The notes beneath the pieces were generated by a model, which worked only from the letters and a program-made list of their open reading frames with translations, made no database searches and was not told the DNA's origin. Source: Candidatus Aenigmatarchaeota archaeon (lineage in GTDB: Archaea > Aenigmatarchaeota > Aenigmatarchaeia > CG10238-14). Taken from it: a stretch of DNA of 14,950 nucleotides. The stretch is taken from positions 1 through 14,950 of the forward strand of contig JAFCCM010000043.1 in the NCBI GenBank assembly GCA_017610225.1, given 5' to 3'. Numbering within the stretch: position 1 is the stretch's first letter; every line of letters starts with the position of its first letter. The position numbers were made by a program, and so were the translations under genes. Positions 5,523 through 13,300 of the stretch are shown here, in pieces.

Positions 5523-6020
5523 ATGTCTAAAAAAAATATTTTAGATGGTAGTGAAACAAATGGAATAACTATAATAATTTCCCCACATTGCGATGATGAA
5601 ATTATTGGGTGTTATAAATATTTAAAGGAAGCAGATCTTATTATCTACGATGGAGACGCCCCTCTTGAAAGAAGAGAGGAAGCTCTTAATTTAAAAAATC
5701 ATTTTGAAGTTAATCAACTTTTCCTAAAGTCAGTCCCACCAAATTTATATGATACAAAAAATAAATTTTTCTTTCCTGATCCAATTTACGAAAATCATCC
5801 ATTACATAGAAGCTGGGGATTCGTTGGTGAACAAATGTCTAGAATTGGCCTTAATGTAATATTTTATAATACAATGATGAATGCCCCTTATATTCACGAG
5901 ATTGAGGACATTAAAGGTAAAGAAAAATTATTAAATAAGATTTACCCAAGTCAGAAGAGTCTTTGGAAGTATGAAAAAAAGTTTATATTGTTTGAAGGAT
6001 ATTGTAAATGGCTATTTTAA
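5523..6020 (+). CDS. Small PIG-L/LmbE-family N-deacetylase
   Basis: This 165-residue protein belongs to the zinc-dependent deacetylases acting on N-acetylglucosamine-type groups (PIG-L, LmbE, BshB, MshB). The zinc motif PHCDDE is at 21-26, after a beta strand (GITIIIS). HPLH at 92-95 matches the family HPxH third-ligand motif, and YPSQ at 141-144 matches the conserved C-terminal xSQ motif. It is short compared with the usual 220-250 residues but keeps the key residues, so it is probably active. Start: the ATG at 5523 has AAAAAAGGAG 8 bases upstream; an in-frame ATG at 5490 has no good site and is not preferred. It overlaps the next gene. Substrate unknown; a glycosyltransferase is encoded in the same operon. 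Confidence 0.85.
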   Translation: MSKKNILDGSETNGITIIISPHCDDEIIGCYKYLKEADLIIYDGDAPLERREEALNLKNHFEVNQLFLKSVPPNLYDTKNKFFFPDPIYENHPLHRSWGFVGEQMSRIGLNVIFYNTMMNAPYIHEIEDIKGKEKLLNKIYPSQKSLWKYEKKFILFEGYCKWLF

Positions 6021-6235
6021 TTCTTAGTATTGTATCTCTTATAACAACTTTAATTGGATTATACTTACTTGGTGAAAAGAAAGCGAATGGATTTTTAGTA
6101 TTTACTGTTAGTTTAATGTGTCAGATGTATATTTTTTATTCACAAAGTAATAAGTTTTTATTTATTCAGATGATAGTTCTTATTATATTTAATATTTGGA
6201 ATTATTTTAAATGGAAAAAAGGAGACCGTAGATGA
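6008..6235 (+). CDS. Three-helix membrane protein resembling half of PnuC
   Basis: This 75-residue, very hydrophobic protein has predicted membrane helices at about 2-21, 27-43 and 49-68, followed by a basic tail (KWKKGDRR). The last helix ends in IFNIWNYFKWKK, which recalls the NxxGWYxW ending of nicotinamide riboside transporters of the PnuC family. Those are built from two three-helix repeats, as SWEET transporters are. A three-helix half-protein could work as a dimer. This is resemblance by eye only, supported by the NAD enzymes on the other strand. It starts inside the deacetylase gene and ends in an ATGA overlap with the HNH gene. Alternatives are an unrelated small inner-membrane phage protein or a superinfection factor. 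Confidence 0.7.
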   Translation: MAILILSIVSLITTLIGLYLLGEKKANGFLVFTVSLMCQMYIFYSQSNKFLFIQMIVLIIFNIWNYFKWKKGDRR

Positions 6236-7140
6236 AATTATGTGATTATGGTTGTGGACAAGAAGCAAAATATCCTTTTAAGAATGGTAAATGGTGTTGC
6301 GAAGATCACTGGAGAAAATGTCCAATTCAACGACAGAAAGTTTCAATGCAAAAGAAAAAAGAATGGAATGATCCTGATAGTGGACTTAATTCAATATTAT
6401 GTAAAGAAAACCAAAGTAATGGTATGAAAGAAGTATGGAAAGATTCGAACAGTAAATATAATTCAATTTCATACAGAAAGAAAAAAAGTAATATTATAAA
6501 AAAAATATGGGAAGATTTAGATAGTAAATATAATTTAATTTCATTTAAAGAGAAATTAAGTAAAAGTGGTAAACTTACTATTGAAAAAATTAATATAAAA
6601 TATCCTTTCTTTTCTAAGATAGAAGAAATGAGATATAACCCAGACAAACCTGGTGAAAAAGAAATTCAAGTTCATTGTAAAAATCATGAATGTGAAAACT
6701 CAAAAGAGAAAGATGGTTGGTTTACACCTACTTTTAAACAAATTGCAGATCGAAAAAATATTTTAGAAAATGAAGGAGTAGATAGATATTATTTCTATTG
6801 TTCTCAACACTGTAAAGATACGTGTATATTATTTGGTTTAAAATCAGATCCATATAAAGAAACCAATCTTCCTTATACTTATCAAGAATACCAAGCATGT
6901 AGATCTGTAGTCTTTGAGCGAGAAAAAGGTTTATGTGAATACTGTGGTGAACCAGCTACGGATATGCACCATATATATCCTGTTAAAAAAGAACCATTTT
7001 TTGCACTTGATCCAGATTACTGTGTGGCTTGTTGCGAAAAACATCACTATGAGTATGCCCACAAAGATGAATGTTCAACAGGAAATTTATCAAAAATAGT
7101 TTGCAGTGTAGAATCACAAAAATTTTTAAATCAGAAATAG
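6232..7140 (+). CDS. HNH endonuclease with zinc module and three NUMOD-like repeats
   Basis: The protein has 302 residues in three parts. Residues 2-30 are a cysteine module (KLCDYGCGQEAKY...WCCED) nearly identical to the second module of the HNH protein at 2007-2771. Residues 42-113 are three 24-residue repeats of pattern K-x2-W-x-D-x-(D/N)-S-x6-I-x-(C/Y/F)-K, like NUMOD3-type DNA-binding repeats of homing enzymes. The C-terminus is an HNH fold: CEYC at 235-238, MHH at 245-247, then CVAC at 264-267 and HHYEYAH at 271-277. The middle (148-200) has further cysteines and histidines. A strong AAAAAAGGAG precedes the ATG, which overlaps the previous stop as ATGA. Its insertion inside an otherwise dense operon fits a free-standing homing endonuclease. 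Confidence 0.9.
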   Translation: MKLCDYGCGQEAKYPFKNGKWCCEDHWRKCPIQRQKVSMQKKKEWNDPDSGLNSILCKENQSNGMKEVWKDSNSKYNSISYRKKKSNIIKKIWEDLDSKYNLISFKEKLSKSGKLTIEKINIKYPFFSKIEEMRYNPDKPGEKEIQVHCKNHECENSKEKDGWFTPTFKQIADRKNILENEGVDRYYFYCSQHCKDTCILFGLKSDPYKETNLPYTYQEYQACRSVVFEREKGLCEYCGEPATDMHHIYPVKKEPFFALDPDYCVACCEKHHYEYAHKDECSTGNLSKIVCSVESQKFLNQK

Positions 7141-7150
7141 GAGGACCAAA

Positions 7151-7393
7151 ATGGAAGTAACAAAAATTACAGAGAATGAAGATGGTAGTGCGACTCTAGA
7201 ACTTAATTTAACTGAAGAAGAAAACAATATTTTAATTGGGTACGCTGTAAATGATATATTAAAAAAAAATATTGAAAATTTTAAACAAGACAATAAAAAG
7301 AGATGTTTTAAATGTAATAATATAATTGATGTCAAGACTCTTAAAGATTTTCCAGATACTGAAGTGTGCTTAGAATGTATAAAAGATTCATAA
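7151..7393 (+). CDS. Unrecognised 80-residue protein with C-terminal zinc knuckles
   Basis: The N-terminal half begins MEVTKITENEDGSATLELNL and continues with an acidic helix (TEEENNILIGYAVNDILKKN), a pattern I have the impression of seeing in many phage hypothetical proteins. The C-terminal half has CFKC at 52-55 and CLEC at 73-76, a treble-clef or zinc-ribbon arrangement that should bind one zinc ion. GGAGG-like AGGAGG lies 6 bases before the ATG. It follows the HNH gene by 10 bases and precedes the next gene by 27. Function unknown. Confidence 0.8.
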   Translation: MEVTKITENEDGSATLELNLTEEENNILIGYAVNDILKKNIENFKQDNKKRCFKCNNIIDVKTLKDFPDTEVCLECIKDS

Positions 7394-7420
7394 GTTTAAT
7401 AAATTAAAAGGAGACATTAA

Positions 7421-7648
7421 ATGATTAAATTACTTTGCATGGAGCCATCTGGTGTACAGTTACATAAATTTATGGCAGAAGTTGATGTTGTTGCTAGAAA
7501 TTCACAGACAGATAATATTTTAATTAAAACATGGAATAAATTATACAGAGAGTTTTCTTTTTCTGAAGATGAAAAATGTTGGATGCCTATTCAAGAGTTT
7601 AATAAGTATCCAGAAACTGAAGAAAGGTGGCGTAGATTAATAATATGA
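7421..7648 (+). CDS. Unrecognised 75-residue protein
   Basis: A small soluble protein starting MIKLLCMEPSGVQLHKFMAE, with a helical middle and an aromatic, charged C-terminus (EERWRRLII). No cysteine cluster, signal peptide or membrane helix is visible. AAAAGGAG lies 8 bases before the ATG, a strong site. The stop overlaps the glycosyltransferase start (ATGA-type overlap), so the two are probably translated together. I do not recognise the family and propose no function. Confidence 0.75.
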   Translation: MIKLLCMEPSGVQLHKFMAEVDVVARNSQTDNILIKTWNKLYREFSFSEDEKCWMPIQEFNKYPETEERWRRLII

Positions 7649-8583
7649 GTAGAATAATTTTTATACCACAATACCCAACATCAATGAGATATCAAGAATG
7701 GTGGATTAATGAGTTTCCAAAACAATTTACAAAGTTTGGATTTGATGTTTATACTCTTGGTGATGAAAAAATAAAAGTAAAAAGGGGAAATACAGAAATG
7801 TTTTCTCCTATCAATAATGCAATTGAATTTGAATGTTCTCAAATAGATGAATATATGAAATTAGAATTACGAGATGATGATATTATGTTTATTGCCGATT
7901 TGAGTTTTCCTGGTATTTTTATGAATGCCTTATTTCATAAAAGACCAAGTAAAGTTTTTTCATTTTGTCATGCAACAAGTATTAATAAATTTGATTATTT
8001 TGAGCCTGTTAGAGAATATAAATATCCTACAGAAACAATCCATGCCAAAATGTGTGATAAAGTTTTTGTTGGAAGTAAATATCATAAAAATAAACTTAAT
8101 TGGAGCAATACAATTGTGACTTATCTTCCTTTTCCACCATTTAAGGCATTTCCAAATGAAGAAAAAACAATTGATATTATTTCTGCATCTCGACCAACAC
8201 CTCAAAAAGTTGACTTGGAATTAGAGAAGGAAGTTGAGAAAAAATTTGGTAAAATAAAAAGAATGGAATGTGAAACTTGGGAACATTATTATAAATTTTT
8301 GGGACAGTCAAAAATTTTATTAATAACATCTCATGAAGACACATTTGGTTATCAGATTGTTGATGCTATATTAAATGGATGTATTCCTATTGCAAGAAAT
8401 TCATTAGCATATCCAGAAATTTTATCATCAGAATATTTATATGATAGTAAATGGGAACTAATATATATCATTAGAAAGTTGTTAGGGGGAGATTATCATT
8501 ACCAATCTCCAAAGATATTATGTGAGAAACAAATGAATAATTTTTACAAAAAAATAGTAAATGAAATGAAAGGAGTAATTTAA
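7645..8583 (+). CDS. GT-B fold glycosyltransferase (GT4-like)
   Basis: The protein has 312 residues and should transfer a sugar from a nucleotide-sugar donor. The C-terminal half carries the donor-binding pattern of GT4-type retaining enzymes: SRPTPQK at 182-188, then SHEDTFGYQIVDAILNGC from 229, with G245 and PEIL at 257-260, matching the E-x7-E region and the G-x-P-I-A motif. The second acidic residue is D240 rather than the usual E. The N-terminal half starts with RIIFIPQYPTS and contains FSFCHATS (105-112), the expected acceptor-side elements. No membrane helix is seen, so the acceptor is probably cytosolic, for example DNA or a small molecule. The deacetylase gene in the same operon could act on the same sugar. 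It starts in a 4-base overlap and ends directly before the next ATG. Confidence 0.85.
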   Translation: MSRIIFIPQYPTSMRYQEWWINEFPKQFTKFGFDVYTLGDEKIKVKRGNTEMFSPINNAIEFECSQIDEYMKLELRDDDIMFIADLSFPGIFMNALFHKRPSKVFSFCHATSINKFDYFEPVREYKYPTETIHAKMCDKVFVGSKYHKNKLNWSNTIVTYLPFPPFKAFPNEEKTIDIISASRPTPQKVDLELEKEVEKKFGKIKRMECETWEHYYKFLGQSKILLITSHEDTFGYQIVDAILNGCIPIARNSLAYPEILSSEYLYDSKWELIYIIRKLLGGDYHYQSPKILCEKQMNNFYKKIVNEMKGVI

Positions 8584-8805
8584 ATGAAAAAAGTTAAAAT
8601 AGGGTTATGTTTTTTAGATGAAGAAGATAATGTTTTGGTTAAAGGGATTTTGAAATCAAATTGGACTGTTGATCTCACTGAAGATTTAAAATACCTCCCT
8701 CAATCCTCAGTAAGAAATGAAATTGCAAGAATATTAATGGATAGGGTAAAGTTAGAATTAAATATAGAAATCATAAAAGAAATGTTAGATGAATTAAAGC
8801 AATGA
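8584..8805 (+). CDS. Unrecognised 73-residue protein
   Basis: The protein starts MKKVKIGLCFLDEEDNVLVK, consistent with a beta hairpin, followed by an amphipathic helix ending DELKQ. I have the impression of a small, recurrent phage family but cannot name it. Its ribosome site AAAGGAG lies inside the last codons of the glycosyltransferase gene, and the ATG follows that stop without a gap. Its own stop overlaps the next start as ATGA. This arrangement ties its expression to both neighbours. No metal site or membrane helix is visible. Confidence 0.78.
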   Translation: MKKVKIGLCFLDEEDNVLVKGILKSNWTVDLTEDLKYLPQSSVRNEIARILMDRVKLELNIEIIKEMLDELKQ

Positions 8806-9338
8806 GTCCATACACTGTTTTTTCAAATTGGTTATTTGATGGAAGTAGAAATAGTCCAATACCAAAAGCAACAGAAAAACTAGATTTGTTGAAGTATAAT
8901 TCTCCAATTACTCCAACATATTTGATTTCGATGTTTGTTAAAAATGGTTCGTTAAATCATTATCTAGATAAGCATTTCAATAATATGGGGCTTAGATATC
9001 TTGATAAAGAAGAATTATTTAAGTTTATTAAAAAATGTGTTTTAGATTTTAGAGTTAGAAAGAGTGATATAGGATACTTTAAGTATCACCATCAAACAAA
9101 ATTATTTAATTCATTAAGGGAAAAACTACCAACTTTAAAAAATAATGATATTGCTTTATTATGTAAGGTTATTGATAAATCTGAGGATAAAGCATCTGTA
9201 TATCAAACTTTAAATATTGAGATAATAAAAAAGAAAAAAGTAAAACGGGGTACAAAAAAAATAAAGAAAAAAAATATATCATTACATGAGTTTTTAAAGG
9301 AAAACTTCTCCATTATCGAAATGAAGAAGTTTTCCTAA
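8802..9338 (+). CDS. Unrecognised 178-residue basic protein
   Basis: The N-terminus, MSPYTVFSNWLFDGSRNSPI, is distinctive, and the next 90 residues look like a compact helical domain (YLISMFVKNGSLNHYLDKHF; ELFKFIKKCVLDFRVRKSDI). Residues about 142-158 are extremely lysine-rich (KKKKVKRGTKKIKKKN), suggesting nucleic-acid binding or a flexible link to a short C-terminal helix. I do not recognise the family. The start overlaps the previous gene as ATGA. The last 14 codons form one strand and loop of the 9298-9336 hairpin, so the C-terminal residues are shaped by that structure. A DNA-related role is only a guess from charge. Confidence 0.78.
   Translation: MSPYTVFSNWLFDGSRNSPIPKATEKLDLLKYNSPITPTYLISMFVKNGSLNHYLDKHFNNMGLRYLDKEELFKFIKKCVLDFRVRKSDIGYFKYHHQTKLFNSLREKLPTLKNNDIALLCKVIDKSEDKASVYQTLNIEIIKKKKVKRGTKKIKKKNISLHEFLKENFSIIEMKKFS
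9298..9336. terminator. Hairpin between convergent genes (possible bidirectional terminator)
   Basis: AGGAAAACTTCT (9298-9309) and AGAAGTTTTCCT (9325-9336) form 12 perfect pairs, topped by CATT/AATG (9311-9314 with 9320-9323). It occupies the end of the plus-strand operon, immediately before the stop of the convergent minus-strand gene. Flanking TTTTT (9291-9295) and AAAAAA (9337-9342) could extend the stem but do not give a clean U tract on either strand. Termination is inferred from position. Confidence 0.55.
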
Positions 9339-9342
9339 AAAA

Positions 9343-10143
9343 TTAAATAGAGTTCCGAGCAAGTTGAAGCATCGAATCGTCTATTGTGGAATGTATTGTT
9401 CTTAATGGTATCTTATGTATAACATATAGAGGAACTGGGGTAAGAGGATCTTCATGAATAGCTGGCTCAGTATTAATAATCTGTGCAAGTTTATTTGATA
9501 AAACAGGATTAACAAATCCTCTTGGAGTAATTGGAAATCCATAACCATAACATTCTGGGCATTTGGTTGTGGAATAAATTTTACCTGTATATCTGAAATT
9601 TTTATCCTTCCAAACTTCAGACTTTTTCAGACTTATTGCAGCAGTTCCTTTACCTCTACATTCTTGACAACGAACTCGGATTTTGCCTTTGTATTTATCA
9701 CCATACTGTTCAGCAAATTTAAAACAATTACATTTAACATTTATTATAAGATCTTTATATTCTTCGTCTGTTTTTATGTATCTACCGGAACCTCTACAGT
9801 TTTTACATACGAGCCATAAATAACCATCACCATTACAAATGCTACAAGGTTTTTTAAATTTTTCTTTTTCCAGTTTGTATATTTCACCGGTACCATGACA
9901 TCTTTTACATTCATCTTTGTAAGGAGATTTGATATCCCAATGACCTTGTTTTTGCAGTTGTTCTTCAATATATGTTCGGATGATAACATTTTTTGCTTCC
10001 ATTAAATTAGAATGCGAATGATCTGTTATATCATCTTTTACAATCATTGAACGGAAATTGATTAATGTATATGGAACTGTAATGTTTTGTTTGTTCAGTT
10101 GTAGCAGTTGTGTTGCTTCGTGATAAGAAGTATTTGATTGCAT
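9343..10143 (-). CDS. DnaJ-type cysteine-rich zinc-finger protein without J domain
   Basis: The protein has 266 residues. Five copies of the CxxCxGxG motif of DnaJ (Hsp40) lie at C79-C82 (HGTG), C100-C103 (NGDG), C113-C116 (RGSG), C159-C162 (RGKG) and C195-C198 (YGYG), with an extra CNC at 138-140. DnaJ itself has four. There is no N-terminal J domain (no HPD), so it is not expected to stimulate DnaK directly. Zinc binding and contact with unfolded protein or RNA are plausible. The N-terminal 75 residues and C-terminal 60 are unrecognised. TTGGAGG precedes the ATG at 10143; a TTG further upstream is part of that ribosome site. It is monocistronic in this window, convergent with the operon to its left and divergent from the polymerase. 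Confidence 0.85.
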   Translation of the reverse strand: MQSNTSYHEATQLLQLNKQNITVPYTLINFRSMIVKDDITDHSHSNLMEAKNVIIRTYIEEQLQKQGHWDIKSPYKDECKRCHGTGEIYKLEKEKFKKPCSICNGDGYLWLVCKNCRGSGRYIKTDEEYKDLIINVKCNCFKFAEQYGDKYKGKIRVRCQECRGKGTAAISLKKSEVWKDKNFRYTGKIYSTTKCPECYGYGFPITPRGFVNPVLSNKLAQIINTEPAIHEDPLTPVPLYVIHKIPLRTIHSTIDDSMLQLARNSI

Positions 10144-10202
10144 AATATCCTCCAAAGTAAATAGTTAAAAAATAAATAGGGTTATTAAGAATAAAAAAAT
10201 TG

Positions 10203-10214
10203 TTATCTGGACAT
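10203..10214 (-). other. Three-codon mini-ORF (Met-Ser-Arg-stop) with perfect ribosome site
   Basis: On the minus strand AAAGGAGG is followed 6 bases later by ATGTCCAGATAA. It lies in the leader of the DnaJ-like zinc-finger gene, 59 bases before that start, just after a TATAAT-like sequence (10231-10236 region). Such a strong site on a three-codon frame suggests a leader peptide or ribosome-binding decoy, or the relic of a deleted gene. Confidence 0.4.
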
Positions 10215-10272
10215 AATAGACCTCCTTTCTTATAATTATAAGATAATTTAAAATATAAATACGACTATTCAT

Positions 10273-10319
10273 TTATTAATATATATAGACATTAATTTTT
10301 AAAATGGGAACAAACTATT
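10273..10319 (+). promoter_or_regulatory. Repeated upstream element, copy 2 (putative phage promoter)
   Basis: Copy of the element at 5424-5470: TTATTAATATATATAGA identical, then a T-rich stretch and AAAATGGGAACAAA. It ends 20 bases before the polymerase fusion gene, in a 196-base gap between divergent genes. Conservation through the non-coding gap, same orientation and similar placement support a control element. Which strand it serves is inferred. Confidence 0.45.
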
Positions 10320-10339
10320 AAAAATAAAAAGGATTATAT

Positions 10340-13300
10340 ATGAATTCAATAAAAAAATCTTTTGCGAATTGTTTGGAATGTGATTTATTAGATTCCCCTT
10401 CTTGTATACTTGAAACTAATTGTGAGAAAGATTTAAGTAAGGTTGAGATAATTTTTATAGCTGAAAATCCCGGCAAGGAAGAAGTAGGAGCTAACCCACC
10501 ACGTCCTTTAATTGGGCGTAGTGGGCAAACTTTTCGTAAATTTTTTAAACAATTCAAATTAAATAAAATTAAATACCTAATTACTAATGTGGTTTTATGT
10601 CAAACAATCAATCAAGATGGAACTACAGGGAATCCAACTGATGATGTAATTGAGAAATGTAAAGTTAACTGTATGAATTTAATAGAGATTTGTAACCCAA
10701 AATTGATTGTATTATTAGGCACAAGCCCAATGAAAGCATTTGATATTGCTAAATCAGGTATTACTAAACTACATGGGAAAATTTTTAAATGGAAAAATTA
10801 TAATGTTTTTATAACAGTCCATCCTTCATTTGTTAATAGAAATCAAAAAGTATGGATGCCAAAATTTGAAGAAGATATGGCAAAAATCGCAGGAATGATA
10901 GAAGGAAAAGAAATTAAAATTAAGAAAAGTAGTGGAGTACGAAAGTTGGGTAAGAAAGGAATTCATAGATATAAAATACCCGAAAAGTTTTATACAGATA
11001 ATTATAGATTAATTGATATTCAATATCTTAGTACACAGAAAAAAGTTTTATATATTTTTAGAGATGCTAATAATAAGAAAATATATCATACAGAAAATGA
11101 TGATTATATTTGCTATCAAGCTCCTCCAGGATTAGAAACAAGAAAAATTGTTCCATATGATGAACTAGATCAAGTGTGTGTTGCTTTTAAAGATCAGGTA
11201 GTATTAGATCCTGATATAACATATGAAGGTGATGTTAAAATTACTATAAAGCATGCAATGGACTATTACCATTTTAATCAAAAAGAAGCTATAAAGACAG
11301 AAAGCAATATTAAATTTTTTGATATTGAGATTGATACAGGAAAATATAAAGGGTTTCCACATGCAATAGATGCTGCATTTCCAATTAATATGATTTCAAG
11401 TATTTATAACAAAAGACAAATATGTTATGTGATAGATAATAAAACAGAACCAATTGTTGAAAAGAAAGAGTTTGAATTAAAGATTTTCAAAAGCGAATAT
11501 GCAATGATGAAAGAATTTATTAAAGATTTTAAAGATGAAGATCCTGATTATATTGCAGGGTGGAATTCTATTAATTTTGATCTTAGTTATATATTTAATC
11601 GTTTGCCAAAATTAAAAATTAATCAAAGAAGTATGAGCCTATTTAATGAATTCTATGTTGATGGTCCAAAATATTTTTGTAAACTAGCTGGGTGTATTGC
11701 TATAGATCAAGAGTTTATGTATAGAACATTTACTTTTACTAAAATGGAAAATTATAAACTTGGATTTATATCACAATATGAATTAAAAAGAACTAAAATT
11801 CAATTACCATTACCAATGAATGAAATGTATTGGAAAATGTTAAACAAAACAATTGAATATAATATTAGAGATACAGAAATCATTAAAGATTTAGAAGATA
11901 AACTTCAACATATTAATTTAATAAATGAATTAAGAATTGTTTGTAAAACAAGTTTTGAGGGTATTTCATCATTTTCACAGATTGATTCTTTAATGCTTAA
12001 TCATCTTAAGGGTAAGGGTTGGGCATCTAAGAATGCAGATATGTATATTAAGAAAAAGAAATATCCTGGAGCTTTTGTATTTGATCCAATACCAGGAATC
12101 TATAATAGCATTACAGATTTTGATTTTGCATCTCTATACCCAAATATTATAATAACTTATAACATTGGAATAAACAATTTTGTTATGAAATTTGATGATT
12201 CAACATTGGGATATGAATTAACATATCATCCAGAGAATTTACCAGAAAAAATCAAAGTTATAATAGATCCAACATACGCTAAAAAAGAAGTTATGATTAC
12301 CTCTGATCAACTATTGAAGAAAGTCAAAGAACAGAATTTGGTTTATACAATTAATGGTTGTTTCTTTAAGGCACATGATAAAGAAGTTTCTGTTTTTAGC
12401 GACGTGGTTGGTGGGTTAATGTCAACCAGAAAAAACTATAAAGATAAAATGTTTGACTCAATTGAAGAAAAAGATAAAACATCAGAATTTTTCTATTACA
12501 CCAGACAGTTAGTATATAAAGTTTTAGCTAATACATTATATGGAGTTGTTGCTAATAAATCATTTAGATTTTTTGATATATCATTAGCAGCAGCAGTTAC
12601 GTTAAGTGGCCAGGAATCTTTAAAGGCATCTATTGTTGAAGGTGATGCATATATGAGGCATCTTGATAAAGGAAAAGATTATGTTAAACCATTAGAAATA
12701 ACTAAAAAAGAAATGTATGAAAAAGAAATGCCAACTAGAAGACATGAATATATTATCACAGGAGATACTGATTCAATTTTCTGTTGTTTTCAAAATTTCT
12801 CTGGTGATAAAACAGTTGGAAAAATTCAAAATTGGTGTGAGGATATTCAAAGTTTTCTTAATGATGATATTATGACTAGTATTGTAGAAAGACATAATGT
12901 TCCTTTAGATTATAACAAGTTAGTTTTGAAAAATGAGTTGATTATTTCACGAGGTTTATTTTTAGCTAAAAAACGATATGCAATTAGAGTTATTAATAAA
13001 GAAGGAAAAGATATTGATAAAGTTGAATATATGGGAGTTGAAATTAAGAGATCAGATTATCCTAGTAAATCAAAAGAATTTTTATCACAGTTAATTGATT
13101 TAATTTTAAAATCTGAAAAAGTATCTTTAACACAATTATTAAAATTTGTTAATAGAGAGAAGTCAGAATTTATTGATTTAATAAGAAAGGGAGACAAATC
13201 AATTGCTAGACCAGTATCATGGGGGAAAAAGCTTAAAGATTATAAATTGGTTCCACAAGGTGTAAGAGCTATGCTTGCATGGAATCAAATTATGTATGAT

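Noticed and set aside
10254..10261. TATAAATA, identical to the T4 late promoter consensus, upstream of the polymerase
   Set aside because: In DNA this AT-rich the 8-mer is expected several times by chance and also occurs inside coding sequence (near 8016); no late sigma factor is known here.
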